From Valencia hispanica (lineage: Eukaryota > Chordata > Actinopteri > Cyprinodontiformes > Valenciidae), in NCBI GenBank assembly GCA_963556495.2, contig OY747722.1, positions 18,815,501 through 18,879,500 of the forward strand: a stretch of 64,000 bases of DNA, written 5' to 3'. Under the pieces are notes generated by a model, which made no database searches, was not told where the DNA came from, and saw nothing but the letters and a program-made list of their open reading frames with translations. This document shows positions 11,360 through 23,874 of this stretch, piece after piece. Position numbers and translations under genes: made by a program. Numbering within the stretch: the first letter of the stretch is position 1; each line of letters starts with the position of its first letter.

Positions 11360-13445
11360 CATTGTGTGCACATGTGTCAGAATGGCCTGGTCAAAGCCAG
11401 ATTCCAAATTGAAAACAGAACCTGTGACATTCTCCATCCAATCTGACTGAGCTTGTGCTAGAATAAGAACAGAAACAGAATAAGCTGGAAAAGGAATAGT
11501 CTAGAATTATCTGGAAATTTTTTATAGATGTGTATAGCTTTAATTAATTTAATTAATATTATAAACAGCTTTAATTGCAACAAAATGTTATCTAAGAGTT
11601 GTCTCCATTGACTGAAATGCAGGCCAAAAGTTTTAGATTTTTATTTATAAGAAAGTAACTCTGTATCCTTTTACTTCATCTTTACAATTACACATTACTT
11701 TTTAAAGTAAAGTGAAATGGCATTATTATTATTTTAAGTTTGTGGTTTTGCCAAATTCTTTGCCAAAAGCTAGCCATAAAGTGTCTGTAACTCTTGATAC
11801 CATTGCATTGAATATGCAAGCTATTAAAACATAGGTGTTGCAAAAAAAAAAAAGTTATACTGTCATTCTAATAACACGAGTTTTAGCCAACAGTTCAAGA
11901 GTTATCTAAACTGTCGACCAGTATTCTGTTTGATAAAACAAGTACCATGCGCTATACTAGAAAAAAGGAATTAGAAAAAATCTGCAATAAAGAACACCCA
12001 TCAAGCAGAATAGCCTTAATAAATATTTACAATGTAATGCAGTTATTTGATGTCTGCTTTGAAACATCAAATAAGACATGATTAAAATATTTCATTGAAT
12101 CATATTGTTCTGAGATTCAAATTATTAAATTCCATTGTTGCAGATTGGAGTTTTTTCTTTTAAGTGAGATTTCATGATCTGAAGAAAGAATAATTGGATT
12201 CAGGCATCCTCAGAAATTCATGTTATGTTTTGAATGCCTGTCTAATAATTGGCACAATAGCAACTTAGATTTTCATATTTGCACTGTCAGTCATTGTTTT
12301 GCAAACATATTTGGGAATAAGTTCTCATCAATGGCATTTTTAATATCACATCACCTTTATTGTTTAATATGCAAAGCTACACTTGATGAAAGCTTAATCA
12401 CATAATTCTATGGACCTGCTGAACTCTGTCAGGCAACTTGATTAAATTGATTAATAAAGCTTTTGTTTTGCTGTTGATGAACAACAGGGACTCACTGCCA
12501 GGCAGCCCCAGCAAAATTAAAGCTCAGAATTTGTGAACAGTCTGGATAGCTCTGTAAAAATGGATTGAAAGCGCTTGGCTTTAATGTACCCTGGTTTGAG
12601 AGGGCGGTGTTGGTGACCTTGTTCCTTAACTGGGTTATAAAATGGCTTTAAGGATCAATACCAAGCTTTGCAATCTGGTCTGTTGCAGGGGCAGTGAAAC
12701 ATTTTACAGGGTAGTCTACATTACATTACGATCATCTTAATGTTGCAAGATTGATGGTGTTGAGGAGCCAGTAGAAATACAAAAAAATTTTCTCACTAGG
12801 CCAAGAAAATGGAATTCAGGGGTATTTATGTATTATGAGTACTTTTACAAGAAAAGACATATTGGTGTATAAATGTCCAGTTTAAACCAGAAATTTTGAT
12901 TGCTACACAAAATGTGTTTATTTTTTGAATTTCTGCTAATTCATAGACCCAGCATTCACTAAGGCCCCTTTCACACTGCCTGGGGTGCATTGAGAAGCAG
13001 TGCACTCCTCATTACCTTTGATGTAAGGGAAAGTTCCCAGACTGCTTTTCACAAACTTCTATGGTGAGATCATGGCGGTTCAGTATCGTTGTCGAAGCAT
13101 ATCAAAGACATAGGTGTTGTTTGGAGGAGCCTGGTAGCAGATTTATCTGCTTATGCATGACATGTGGACACTCTCCAGTCTCTGTACCAATACAGATTGT
13201 ACACACAACTCCATAATACGCATAGGCTGGGTGAAACAACAAAAGGTTTGAGTTTTTTCGACTGCAGCCCAAATGGAAAACGTATAGTGGAAATAGATAT
13301 TTCCTCACATTGTATAAAACATTTAAAAAAATTCACTTCACTGACATTAAATCAGACTACACTTTTCCTATTCTGGGTAATTTAGGATTAGCAAAATTAT
13401 TTCAATTTGTTAAACCCAGCATAATGAGGGAGATTTTTATTTATT
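11360..13445. other. AT-rich spacer, no gene supported
   Basis: I find only short chance ORFs. The interval around 12,100-12,680 is less repetitive than its surroundings and has clustered homeodomain-type TTGATTAAATTGATTAATAA at about 12437. It could be a conserved noncoding element, but nothing in one sequence can show that. Confidence 0.3.
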
Positions 13446-13791
13446 TATTCAAAGACAGAAGTTTACATACACCAAAAGTATTATGCCATTAAACAACTTG
13501 GGACATTCCAGATAATGAGGATGATAACCTTTCCTGCTTTTTGACTGTTAGGTGAAGAAAGTCATGCAGGTTAAATCAAATGCTATCAGATAATAAGGAA
13601 CTGCTTGTAAACTTCTGAATTTAAAGAAAGTAGTTAAAACATTCAGTCAAAATGCCTCTCACTATTATTGCTTTAGAACATTGAAATTGAGTTCTTCTAA
13701 CTGGCCTAAACGTTTAGTGTGATTTATTGTTGGACAGTGAGAAATCCTATGTGTCTTTACAGAGTGTGTGTAAATATCTGGCTTCAACTAT
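13446..13791. mobile_element. Sleeping-Beauty-like Tc1 MITE remnant
   Basis: The left end has GACAGAAGTTTACATACACC and the right end, inverted, has TAGTTGAAGCCAGATATTTA. Both resemble the inverted/direct-repeat termini of the salmonid-type (Sleeping Beauty lineage) Tc1 family. An extra internal copy of the direct-repeat core lies near 13608 (TGTAAACTTCTGAATTTAAA, complementary). There is no transposase, so it is non-autonomous and old. Confidence 0.6.
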
Positions 13792-14924
13792 ATATAGTAA
13801 ACATTTGGTAGTTGGGGGTCTTAGATTAACTGAATTCAAAATAATGCTAAATAGCAATAGATCCAACTAAATTCTGCTTGAGTGCTGCAAAAGGTTTTTT
13901 ATCCTTACTTTTAATTGAGAGATTAAAATTCAGAAATATCCTTGCATTTACTCCAGACTTCATCATCCATTCTACTAGTTTATTGCAAGATAGCAAATTT
14001 CCACAAAAATTGAACTTGTTCTTGACAGTTTATTTGATGACAATGAACTCCATGAGCCATTTCTTTTTCTCCTAACAGTCCTAATTGACTGTATTTGAAT
14101 AACTGTGAAAGACATGATTATACTAAGGTTTTTGGTTGATCTCCCCTCTGACAGGTACCTTGGAGTATTTCACTGTTTCGTCAGCTAAGAAGAAAAAAAG
14201 TATTTAAAATTCTTTAGAGCTTTGTTGAACAAGAAATATTTTTTCACAGACCAAAATGAGTGATAAGTGGAAAGTAAACAAGGTCTGTCTCTCAAGGAAT
14301 CCGGAGAATTTGAATTTGTGATACATTGTAGACTAATTTGAATTTTTAAATTGATAAGAAAGTAAGGGTATATAAAGATCCTCTGCCGTTTACTATCTGT
14401 TTAAAATATGCCGTTAAACTGAAATGTGAATGTTAAAAGGTAAATACAAAATATGCTTTCTGTTCTAGCATTTTATTTCGCAAGAGAAGAGAAGCATGTC
14501 TTCATTTTAACACATTAGATGCACATCTGTTTCGGTATGCCAGTTTTAATTACAGTTATAATTTCATTTAATCCTCATCACTGGTCATCCAACAGGTCAG
14601 TGAGCCCCACCTGTTTCGGCCGTGAAGATTGGGTTAGTGTAGTTATTGGGACTCAGTCAAGATGCAGGTGTTTTTCTTTTGGCAGGTGTGCAAAACTGAG
14701 CAGATTGTGTTAATTCTGAATGTCTAGATTTATATCTGTGTCTATTCATCATCTCCACTTTCACTTTGTGCAAATCAAAAGGACCTACAGTAATATGACA
14801 TGTACCTCATTCTGGACATGACATAGCTTATTGTTTAATATTTTTTCTTTATTCTTGAGGACACCAGAAGTACAGTGTTTTCTTCTCTGAAGGGGAAACC
14901 GAGATTGCCTGACTAAAGTTAATG
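13792..14924. other. AT-rich spacer
   Basis: No gene, RNA or named repeat was recognised. Confidence 0.4.
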
Positions 14925-14926
14925 TA

Positions 14927-16497
14927 CAGGTCCTTCTCAAAAAAATAGCATATTGTGATAAAGTTCATTATTTTCCATAATGTAATGATAAAAATTAAAC
15001 TTTCATATATTTTAGATTTATTGCACACCAACTGAAATATTTCAGGTATTTTATTGTTTTAAAACTGATGATTTTGGCATACAGCTCATGAAAACCCAAA
15101 ATTCCAATCTCCAAAAATTAGCATATCATGAAAAGGTTCTCTAAACGAGCTATTAACCTAATCATCTGAATCAACTAATTAACTCTAAACACCTGCAAAA
15201 GATTCCTGAGGCTTTTAAAAACTCCCAGCCTGGTTCATTACTCAAAACCGCAATCATGAGTAAGACTGCCGACCTGAGTGCTGCCCAGAAGGCCATCAGT
15301 GACACCCTCAAGCAAGGGGTAAGACACAGAAAGAAATTTCTGAACGAATAGGCTGTTCCCAGAGTGCTGTATCAAGGCACCTCAGTGGGAAGTCTGTGGG
15401 AAGGAAAAAGTGTGGCAGAAAACGCTGCACAACGAGAATAGGTGACCGGACCCTGAGGAAGATTGTGGAGAAGGACCGATTCCAGACCTTGGGGGACCTG
15501 CGGAAGCAGTGGACTGAGTCTGGAGTAGAAACATCCAGAGCCACCGTGCACAGGCGTGTGCAGGAAATGGGCTACAAGCCACTTTTGAACCAGAAACCGC
15601 GGCAGAAGCACTTGACCTGGGCTACAGAGAAGCAGTGGTCCAAAGTACTTTTTTCGGATGAAAGCAAATTTTGCATGTCATTCGGAAATCAAGGTGCCAG
15701 AGTCTGGAGGAAGACTGGGGAGAAGGAAATGCCAAAATGCCTGAAGTCCAGTGTCAAGTACCCACAGTCAGTGATGGTCTGGGGTGCCATGTCAGCTGCT
15801 GGTGTTGGTCCACTGTGTTTTATCAAGGGCAGGGTCAATGCAGCTAGCTATCAGGAGATTTTGGAGCACTTCATGCTTCCATCTGCTGAAAAGCTTTATG
15901 GAGATAAAGATTTCATTTTTCAGCACGACCTGGCACCTGCTCACAGTGCCAAAACCACTGGTAAATGGTTTACTGACCATGGTATTACTGTGCTCAATTG
16001 GCCTGCCAACTCTCCTGACCTGAACCCCATAGAGAATCTGTGGGATATTGTGAAGAGGAAGTTGAGAGACGCAAGACCCAACACTCTGGATGAGCTTAAG
16101 GCCGCTATCGAAGCATCCTGGGCCTCCATAACACCTCAGCAGTGCCGCAGGCTGATTGCCTCCATGCCACGCCGCATTGAAGCAGTCATTTCTGCAAAAG
16201 GATTCCTGACCAAATATTGAGTGCATAACTGAACATAATTATTTGAAGGTTGACTTTTTTTACATTAAAAACCCTTTTCTTTTATTGGTCGGATGAAATA
16301 TGCTAATTTTTTTAGATTGGATTTTTGGGTTTTCATGAGCTGTATGGCAAAATCATCAGTTTTAAAACAATAAAAGACCTGAAATATTTCAGTTGGTGTG
16401 CAATGAATCTAAAATATATGAAAGTTTAATTTTTATCATTACATTATGGAAAATAATTATCTTTATCACAATATGCAAACTTTTTTAGAAGGACCTG
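14927..16497 (+). mobile_element. Tc1-like transposon B with about 205-bp inverted repeats
   Basis: The element starts CAGGTCCTTCTCAAAAAAAT at 14927 and ends AGAAGGACCTG at 16497, with TA on both sides (14925-14926 and 16498-16499). Its inverted repeats run about 205 bp inward (to about 15133 and from about 16290), unusually long for Tc1 and of the type seen in a fish lineage known for wide horizontal spread. The high quality of the terminal match and a largely open transposase suggest fairly recent activity. Confidence 0.93.
15256..16220 (+). pseudogene. Tc1-B transposase, one-base frameshift near the N-terminus
   Basis: Translation from the ATG at 15256 (MSKTADLSAAQKA) stops early because one base is missing near 15313-15320. 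The downstream frame is then open to the TGA at 16218-16220 (at least 274 residues). It contains the second DNA-binding helix region, LFSDESKF, the PQSVMVWGAM block, HDLAPAHSA and SPDLNPIENLWD, with 34 residues between the second Asp and the Glu, so all three DD34E residues are present. The region between MGYKPLLNQ and TEKQWSKVLF looks short, suggesting small in-frame losses. The usual family length is about 340 residues. It is close to intact but not functional as read. Confidence 0.9.
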
Positions 16498-16499
16498 TA

Positions 16500-18928
16500 T
16501 ACCCCCAGAGAATTATAATAATATAATTTATAGTAACCCTTTTTTGTGTATAAATGTGTCAGGACTTCCAATGAGAGAAAGAGCTAAACAAGTGGTAGAA
16601 AACGGACCAATGTAAATCACGGTAAAAAGAATTTAACCACCAAATACTGGTTACATAAACAAAATGATTCCTGAAGGTATCCTTTACTTGACAATATTAA
16701 TTTGATTTGATTGTCTGTCACCACAAAAATGTCTTTATCCAAACAAAGCCGAGGTAATGGGGGGGGGAACTTAGAGGTCCCTCTGAACATTCGTTAAAAG
16801 ACTCAAAAAGGTTCAAGGTAAGCGCCATCTTCTTTGTTTAAGCTCAAAAGAATTAATTTTGTATTCCATTCCTACATGTTAAAGCTAAATATATTTATGT
16901 TCATATTTGCTAAGAGCAGTGGTAAAAACATTTTGAACTAGTTTTGCCTGAAAAACAATGTGTGCTGTAGCTGCACTGTATAGGCGCTAAAATGTCCTGG
17001 AGCAGAAAATGCACCATGTGGAAAGGTGCAGGCACTGCCTCAATTTGGCTGATGAGCTTCACCTGTGGACTTGGTGTGTGGCACTGCAAACATGGAGAAT
17101 GTCTTGAAGAGGATACACTTAGTTTTAGGAAGAAAATCACTTTAGCCAAACCACTAAGAGTTTAAGGAATATGTACCTTTTTAATAAACGAAAAAAGAAA
17201 ATAATAGAAAAACTGAAATCATATAACCAGGTTTACCAGTCAGTGAAGAACTGAAGGGAGTTTTTTTTGCGGAAACTGCTGCCAAGATGAAGAATGCTCA
17301 GTCGGATAGGAGGTGAGCAAACCATACAATTGTTTTGTCTTCTCTGTTAAAACCAGTCAAGCTTGCTTTAGTTTCCTGTATGAGGTAAGTTTGTTATTTC
17401 CAGCTGTATTTAGATGTTTAGTCTTCAATCATGATGTTTATTTGATGCTTTTACAAAAATTGGTAAAATGTTAAATTGGCCTGCGGTTAAGGGGACATGA
17501 CCTATTTAAAGTGTTCTTGAAGGTAAATCTCACTAAGGTTATGCTGCGTTAGATGCCTCTGATAGCAGAGATTGACGTGGTGAGAAGGGTGTTTGTTTTG
17601 GCACCATATGAAATGGTGCCAGAAGTAGAAAGACAAATGTTCAGGTCACTGAGACAGAAACCTGTTGAGACATTTTTTTTAAGGTTTGACTAGGCACCAG
17701 GGGATACTCTTTGACAAGTGTTTAGGAGCTACCTATAACGTTCACGGTCTCAGAAAGCTTATTTTGGTGGAACAGTTTAAGGCTAGTTTACCTCATCATG
17801 TATACACATTCAAATGAGATGGAGACCGCAGACTTTGGGAAGGGTTCTGTTGAAAGCCTGTTTAGGAAGTAATTTTTCTGATCATCAATGGCCTGAGAAA
17901 ATGGATGACCAACATTTTTCCAGAAAGGTATCTATCATTGTATGAAGCCTGAGCATATACAATTTAATTGCCTAAGGCTTAGAAGAAAAATGGTGAGAGG
18001 TAATTTGGGAGGTTGGTCAAACCCCCTGAGGACTAATTGTATTTCTAGATGTTCTATTACTCTTCACTGAAGTTGCCTTTTTGAAGAGTTAAATATTTAA
18101 ATACCCATGTGCTGCATATCTACATTTTCAACACAATCTCAGCTTTATGTCAACACTGGTTATGTTTTTAGTTGGAGTAAAGAGAAGGTGGACCAAAGCT
18201 TTGAAAGTTTACATGTGTTTTATTAAATACTGTTCTTTTTATAGTATCCTCAGTTAATTTGGTTTAATTGTTTTGGTGCTAGAAATGGGTTTAACCAAGT
18301 GTTAGCTTAACAGAAGAGGAAAATAAGATAAAGTAAATGTAAAATGATTACCCAAAATAAAAATGAGTAATTCTTTAAAAAAAATCTCATTCCTGTTTTA
18401 CCTAATTTTAGGTGGACTAATTAACTAATCAGAAAATGAACAAAAAACTATTTACATTCAATATATCATTATTTAGCTATCTCTGTCTCGTTTGGCACAA
18501 CTGTCATGTCACTTTGTGAAAAAGGGTAACACTGCAGTTTATTCCACTTTCTGTGGGAGCTTGACATTACTTCTGTAAATATTGACATTTATAACTTAAA
18601 TGAATAACATCTATTTGACTAGCTGCATAAACAACCCACAACAAAATGTATAATGCATATAAGCAGGAATGGGGAAGGTTAATGATGCACACTTGGTTTG
18701 TTAAAGTGAATCTTTGTACACAAGCTGAATTGTTTTTTGTATTTGCTGCGCCATTTGGAGGTCAAATGAAGATGCGTTAAATATTATCACTGGAAATACT
18801 TTGCATTGTTCTAACATGTAGATATTGCCTACTAGTTCCTCTTTATGCTCGTGTAGTTGAGCTGGAACCATGGAGGTTTGGTTGTCCAGTCCACATTTGT
18901 TTCTTGAATCGCTTGAAAAAAGAGAAGC
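16500..18928. other. AT-rich spacer without supported genes
   Basis: No repeat family was recognised. A short ATG-plus-donor sequence at about 17287-17315 (GATAGGAGGTGAGC) is too small to call. Confidence 0.35.
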
Positions 18929-19252
18929 TTAAATGCCTAAAACTATATACATGAAGACATTTTGCTGAGGGTGTCTGTGGCTGCCTTGATCTGGTCCCTG
19001 TATAACCAAAGTTGAATCTGTGTTCTCAGAACAAAGTTGACCTTGTACACACAGCATGTTGAACATTGCCATGGTGCTGTTGGTCATCCATTCTGTTATG
19101 GGTGTTAATGAACGGGATCTTGACTTTATGTAGATTTTGTGGTACTGTTGGCAGCTTCCGGCCATGAGCTTCACCATGGACTGAAATGCTTTGGAGTCTA
19201 GAGGCTCAAATGAGTAAATTCCTTTAAGTCTGTGGACAGTAAAGGTGGACAT
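18929..19252 (-). other. Unrecognised 107-codon ORF
   Basis: The frame starts in a good context (AAAATGTCC) and has no low-complexity bias, for example GIYSFEPLDSKAFQSMVKLM and EWMTNSTMAMFNMLCVQGQL. Toward its end an alternate frame reads equally protein-like (YRDQIKAATDTLSKM), which would fit a frameshifted pseudogene. I cannot name it. It may be a decayed processed pseudogene or chance. Confidence 0.15.
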
Positions 19253-19786
19253 TTTGATTCTTTGTAATTTCTAATTTTCAAATATATTCCTATGCCTGAC
19301 AGAAATCCAAAAAGTGCAATTGGAACTGAAATGCTGCTCATTAAGGCTATAGTTTAGTTGTACTCAATTCAAAAGTACCTAAACCTGATGCTTTAACAGC
19401 TTTTTTTTTTTTTTTACATCAGACACTATAGCATACATACTCAACAGCTTAATATTTGCATATTTGCATAGAAATGCATGCAAAGTCCCAATGATCAACA
19501 TTACCCTGACATATACTCGCTGTAGCTTCCAACATGCTAATTTTGAGGCTGTAAGTAACTTTTAGTGTTCTTAAGGCTCTGCATATATAAACCCAGCAAA
19601 AAAAGAAACGTCTTCTGACCATCAACTGTTTTTACTTTCAGTAAACTTAATGTGTGTAAATATTTGAATGAACACTAAGAGTCAACACCATAAGACATAA
19701 ACTAAAAATGTTTCATAGACATGTGACTAACAGAAATAGAATATTGTGTCCTTGAATGAAGGGAGGCTCAAAATCAAAAGTACCAG

Positions 19787-20015
19787 TCAGTATCTGGTGT
19801 GGACACCAGCTGCTTGAAGTACTGCAGTGCATCTCCTCCTCATGGACTGGACCAGATTTGTCAGTTCTTGCTGTGAGATGTTACCCCACTCTTCCACCAA
19901 GGCACTTGCAAGTTCCTGGACATTTCTGGGGGGAATGGACCTAGCCCTCACCCTGCGATTCAACAGGTCCCAGACGTGCTCAATGGGATTGAGATCCGGG
20001 CTCTTCGCTGGCCAT
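19787..20015 (-). pseudogene. Tc1-C transposase C-terminal fragment
   Basis: Read on the minus strand, this encodes SPDLNPIEHVWDL (carrying the catalytic Glu), the RVRAR..IPPRNVQELASAL segment and a C-terminus ending at TGA (complement of 19787-19789). It is cut at 20015 by the ACTAGT element. It matches the same region of Tc1-D almost base for base. Confidence 0.85.
20010..20015. repeat. Target-site duplication GGCCAT, left
   Basis: GGCCAT lies immediately before the element and is repeated at 24360-24365 immediately after it. Tc1-D shows the empty site with only one GGCCAT, which confirms a 6-bp duplication on insertion. Confidence 0.93.
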
Positions 20016-20500
20016 TATGGAAAGCCGTTTGAGCATTTATTAGATATCTTTGATATCCAACTTTAAGTCCATGTACTAGTACACACTTCGTCTTCACTAG
20101 TAAGACAATTTGGCACACTAGTATAATGACTAGGGTGCACTAGTATAACGACTGTGTCTTACTTGTCACGTTTTTTCCACTACTAGTGCCCCTTTTGGAC
20201 TACTAGTATGCAATCAAACCTTACTAGTAAACTACTGTGCAGCACTAGTGACACTACTAGACCCACCTAGTAGGCATGTGTCACGCACTAGTAGCCTCCT
20301 GGACCCTACTAGTAGCGCAAAAATACCCACTAGTAGCACTAGTAAGGCATTTTGACCTCACTAGAGGTACTGGTAAGAGAAAAAATGTCCACTAGTAGTA
20401 CTAGTGGGGTGTTTTTTTTCTTACTAGTACTACTAGTAACAACGAAGATGCTCACTAGTAGTACCAGTGAAAGCTAAAATATCCACTAGTGGTACTAGTG
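20016..20500 (+). repeat. Left terminal inverted repeat of ACTAGT copy 1
   Basis: Aligned by eye against the reverse complement of 23875-24359, nearly every base matches for about 480 bp, including single-copy-looking blocks such as GATATCTTTGATAT, CTGTGCAGCACTAGTGACAC and GCATGTGTCACGCACTAGTA. Divergence becomes general after the block GTACTAGTGAAAGC near 20474. Confidence 0.88.
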
Positions 20501-21720
20501 AGGATGTGTTTTACCTTTCAAGTAAAAATAGTAAAAGCCAAACAGTCTACTAGTAGCACTAGTGAGACTTTTATCATATTAATAGTACTAAAAGAAAAGG
20601 CCAACATGTCTACTAGTGCTACTAGTGAGGCATGTTTTACTTTACTAATACTACTAGTAAGGGCCAAAATGTGCACTAGTAGCACTAGTAAGTGGCAAAA
20701 TATTTACTAGTAGCACAAGTGGGGGACTTTTACACCTTACTAGTAGTACTAGTGACATCAAAAATGCTCACTAGTGTTACTAGTGGCAAGGTTTTGTTTT
20801 TTACTAGTGTAACTAGTAGAAGGAAAGTTTGTCTCAATAGTGAGCTTCTGAATGTCACATGTAAAGGCTTTGGCTGTACTAGTGCGCATCTGCCCATCAC
20901 TAGTTCTCAACTAGCTTGCCACTAGTATGCAATTACACACTACTAGTGCGTGACTACACACTACTAGTGCAACATTTCTGTAACATGTGAGACATTTCTG
21001 CATACTAGTAGGACAACTTTGGCATACTAGTAGGACAGCTACATCTTACTAGTGAGGCAAAACTTTGCACTAGTTGACATTTGTATGCTACTAGTACTAC
21101 TAATGCACTAGATGTTAACTAGTAGAAATTTATGATGTCACTAGTAGCACTAGTGGTACAGAATTGTCAACTAGTGCACAGTTTTGCCTCACTAGTAAGA
21201 TGTAGCTGTCCTACTAGTATGCCAAAGTTGTCCTACCAGTGTGCAGAAATGTTACAGAAATGATGCACTAGTAGTCTGTAGCCACGCACTAGTAGTGTAA
21301 TTGCAAACTAGTGGCGTGCTAGTTGCGAACTAGTGATGCACAGATGAGCACTAGTACAGCCAAAGCCTTTACATGTGACGTTCAGAAGCTCACGAGTGAG
21401 ACAAACTTTGTTCTACTAGTCGCACTAGTAAAAAACAAAACCGTGCCACTAGTAACACTAGTGAACATTTTTTTATCTCACTAGTACTACTAGTAAGGTG
21501 TAAAAGTCCCTTACCTGTGCTACTAGTGGATGTTTTGCCACTTACTACTGCTACTGGTAAACATTTTGGCCCTTACTAGTAGTACTAGTAGACATGTTGC
21601 CCTCTTCTAGTGGTACTAGTGAGATCAAAAAAGTCTCACTAGTGCTACTAGTAGACTTTTTGGCTTTTACTAGTGGTACTACTAAAACCATAATATTGTG
21701 TGTTACTAGTGGACATTCTA
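20500..21720. repeat. Internal 1.2-kb palindrome of copy 1
   Basis: Sequence on either side of about 21115 is inverted. For example, GGCTTTGGCTGTACTAGTGC near 20869 mirrors CACTAGTACAGCCAAAGCC near 21350, and CAAAACTTTGCACTAGTTGA near 21057 mirrors its complement near 21165. Arms of roughly 600 bp surround a spacer of some tens of bases. Confidence 0.8.
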
Positions 21721-21784
21721 GCCTTTACTAGTTAACATGTAAGTTGCAACATGCAGCCACTAGTGTCACTAGTAGGACTAGTTT

Positions 21785-22262
21785 ACTGCATGCAAATGAA
21801 GAAGGTGGGACATGGATTTTGTTTGGTGGATGTTCAAACTGTGTGCTTAAAGCCTTAAAGTGGCCACTCTGGATACTAAAGTGTTTAACAGCAGTCATAC
21901 TGAAAGATGTGCCAACTTTTTTTGGTAACTTAATCAGAACTATTTTATTCAGATAGACCCATAAAATAGCCCATGTGGCATTCTTGACATTTTAGTGGCT
22001 AAGATATGCACAGAATTACTAATGTAATAGTTTGTGTCGTTCCCTCCATAGTACCTAATTTCTTATTTTTCTGGTTCATAACAGTATATTATTGTCATTT
22101 GTAGTGTTATGTTTTCAAGTTTTCTAAAGCTGTCAATGTGAGAAAATAAGACAGCTAGTTGTTGCCAGCTTTATTAGTCATTTTGGGATTAAGACAGCGT
22201 GTAGTGTTATGGCAACATGGCCTGGCTGTATACAGTAACTGCTAATGTCAGCTGCTAATGTT
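21785..22262. other. Unique segment B of copy 1
   Basis: About 0.48 kb lacking ACTAGT modules. It is repeated in inverse orientation at 57663-58135 in copy 2 with high similarity (for example the block GCATGCAAATGAAGAAGGTG). There is no ORF. Its array-proximal end carries TGCTAATGTTAGC, the same short motif that dominates the 37-42 kb element. Confidence 0.8.
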
Positions 22263-22267
22263 AGCTT

Positions 22268-23139
22268 AGCAGCCACTAGTGGCACTGGTGGACACTTAGT
22301 GGCCACTAGTACCACTAGTGGGCATTTTGAGGCCACTAGTAGCAGTAGTGGGCACTTAACGGCCACTAGTACCACTAGTGGGCATTTTGAGGCCGCTAGT
22401 AGAACTAGTGGGCACTTAACGGCCACTAGTACCACTAGTAGGCACATAGCGGCCACTAGTAGAACTAGTGGCGCAAAGCTTAGAGGCCACTAGTAGCACT
22501 AGTGGGGATTTTGAAGCCACTAGTAGCACTAGTAGGCACATAGCGGCCACTAGTAGCAATAGTGGCGCAAAGCTTAGAGGCCACAAGTAGCACTAGTGGC
22601 CTCTAAATGCCCACTAGTGCTACTAGTGGCTTCTAAGCTTAGTGCTACTAGTGGTACTAGTGGCCGCTATGTGCCTACTAGTGGTACTAGTGGCCGTTTA
22701 GCGCCCACTAGTGGTACTAGTGGCCGTTTAGCGCCCACTAGTGGTACTAGTGGCCGTTTAGCGCCCACTAGTGCTACTAGTGGCTTCTAAGCTTAGTGCT
22801 ACTAGTGGCTTCTAAGCTTAGTGCTACTAGTGGCTTCTAAGCTTAGTGCTACTAGTGGCCGCTATGTGCCTACTAGTGGCCGCTATGTGCCTACTAGTGG
22901 CCGTTAAGTGCCCACTAGTACTACTAGTGGCTTCAAAATCCCCACTAGTGCTACTAGTGGCCTCTAAGCTTTGCGACACTAGTGGTACCAGTGGCCGCTA
23001 TGTGCCCACTAGTCCTACTAGTGGCCTCAAAATGCCCACTAGTGCTACTAGTGGCCGCTATGTGCCCACTAGTGCTACTAGTGGCCTCAGAATGCCCACT
23101 AGTGCTACTAGTGGGCATTTAGAGGCCACTAGTGGGCAC
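22268..23139. repeat. 30-bp satellite array of copy 1 with orientation switch
   Basis: The repeating unit is a pair of ACTAGT hexamers with a 3-nt gap followed by a spacer such as GGGCACTTAACGGCC. Up to about 22600 units read with AGC or ACC gaps. From there on they read as the complementary GCT or GGT forms, so the array is a head-to-head inverted pair centred near 22605. Variant units contain the HindIII-type core TTCTAAGCTTAG. Confidence 0.88.
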
Positions 23140-23446
23140 CAAAATCAAATGACATCATGTTTCCAAAAGAGTATTTTAAGTGTTCAAGACAGTGAATAAT
23201 TATGAAGCATAGGCATACACTTGAATATGAATGTCAAATTCATTATATAATCAACAAACAACCATTGTAGGTTATGCAAAAAGGTAAGACTACCAGTTAC
23301 AATTACATTTTACTCTTTCCCAATCAGCACTAGCTGTTATTTGCTGTCGCAGCTTAAACTTCCTCATGATGAGAAAGAGATGCCTATAACATAATCATTA
23401 AACATTATCCTCTCAGAGATATATTAGTATATATATAGTAGTAGTA

Positions 23447-23477
<31 letters not shown>

Positions 23478-23655
23478 AGTTTTTTTAAATTATATTATTA
23501 ATTATCATTATTGTTATTGCACAACAACAGTGAAAGTTTATCAGGCTTTATAGGGTAAAATTTTGGCTGAGTGCAATTCTTTCTGAAGAGCCAATAGCAA
23601 GAAGTTTCAGTGCATGCTGTCCACACCTCCTCATTAGCATTTTATTGAATTAATT
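23140..23655. other. Unique segment D of copy 1
   Basis: About 0.5 kb of AT-rich non-module sequence, with a short GT/AT microsatellite at 23448-23476. It is present in inverse orientation at 53390-53902 in copy 2. No coding potential is seen. Confidence 0.8.
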
Positions 23656-23874
23656 CGAGTAGTGCTACTAGTGGACAGTTGGACCCTTACTTGTACTACT
23701 AGTGGACATTTTTGCCTTCACTAGTAGCACTCGTAAGATCCTAAATACCCCAACTAGTGCTACTAGTGCTTGCTCTGGCCCTTACAAGTAGTACTAGTGA
23801 TATCAAAAATGTCCGCTTGTAGTACTAGTGGGATTCGTTTAAGCTTACTAGTACTACTAGTAAGACCCAAAATG

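Noticed and set aside
12100..12680. Conserved noncoding enhancer
   Set aside because: TAAT-rich words alone are expected in AT-rich DNA; without cross-species comparison it is not supportable.
15792..16226. Minus-strand 144-codon ORF
   Set aside because: It is antisense to the Tc1-B transposase and shows no independent motif.
20010..20020. Alternative element boundary giving a 7-bp or longer duplication
   Set aside because: Only 6 bp (GGCCAT) match on both sides when compared with the uninterrupted site in Tc1-D; copy 2 independently gives 6 bp (CATATT).
22178..23199. Several 60-117-codon ORFs within ACTAGT copy 1
   Set aside because: All are repeat translations of the 30-bp unit on one strand or the other.
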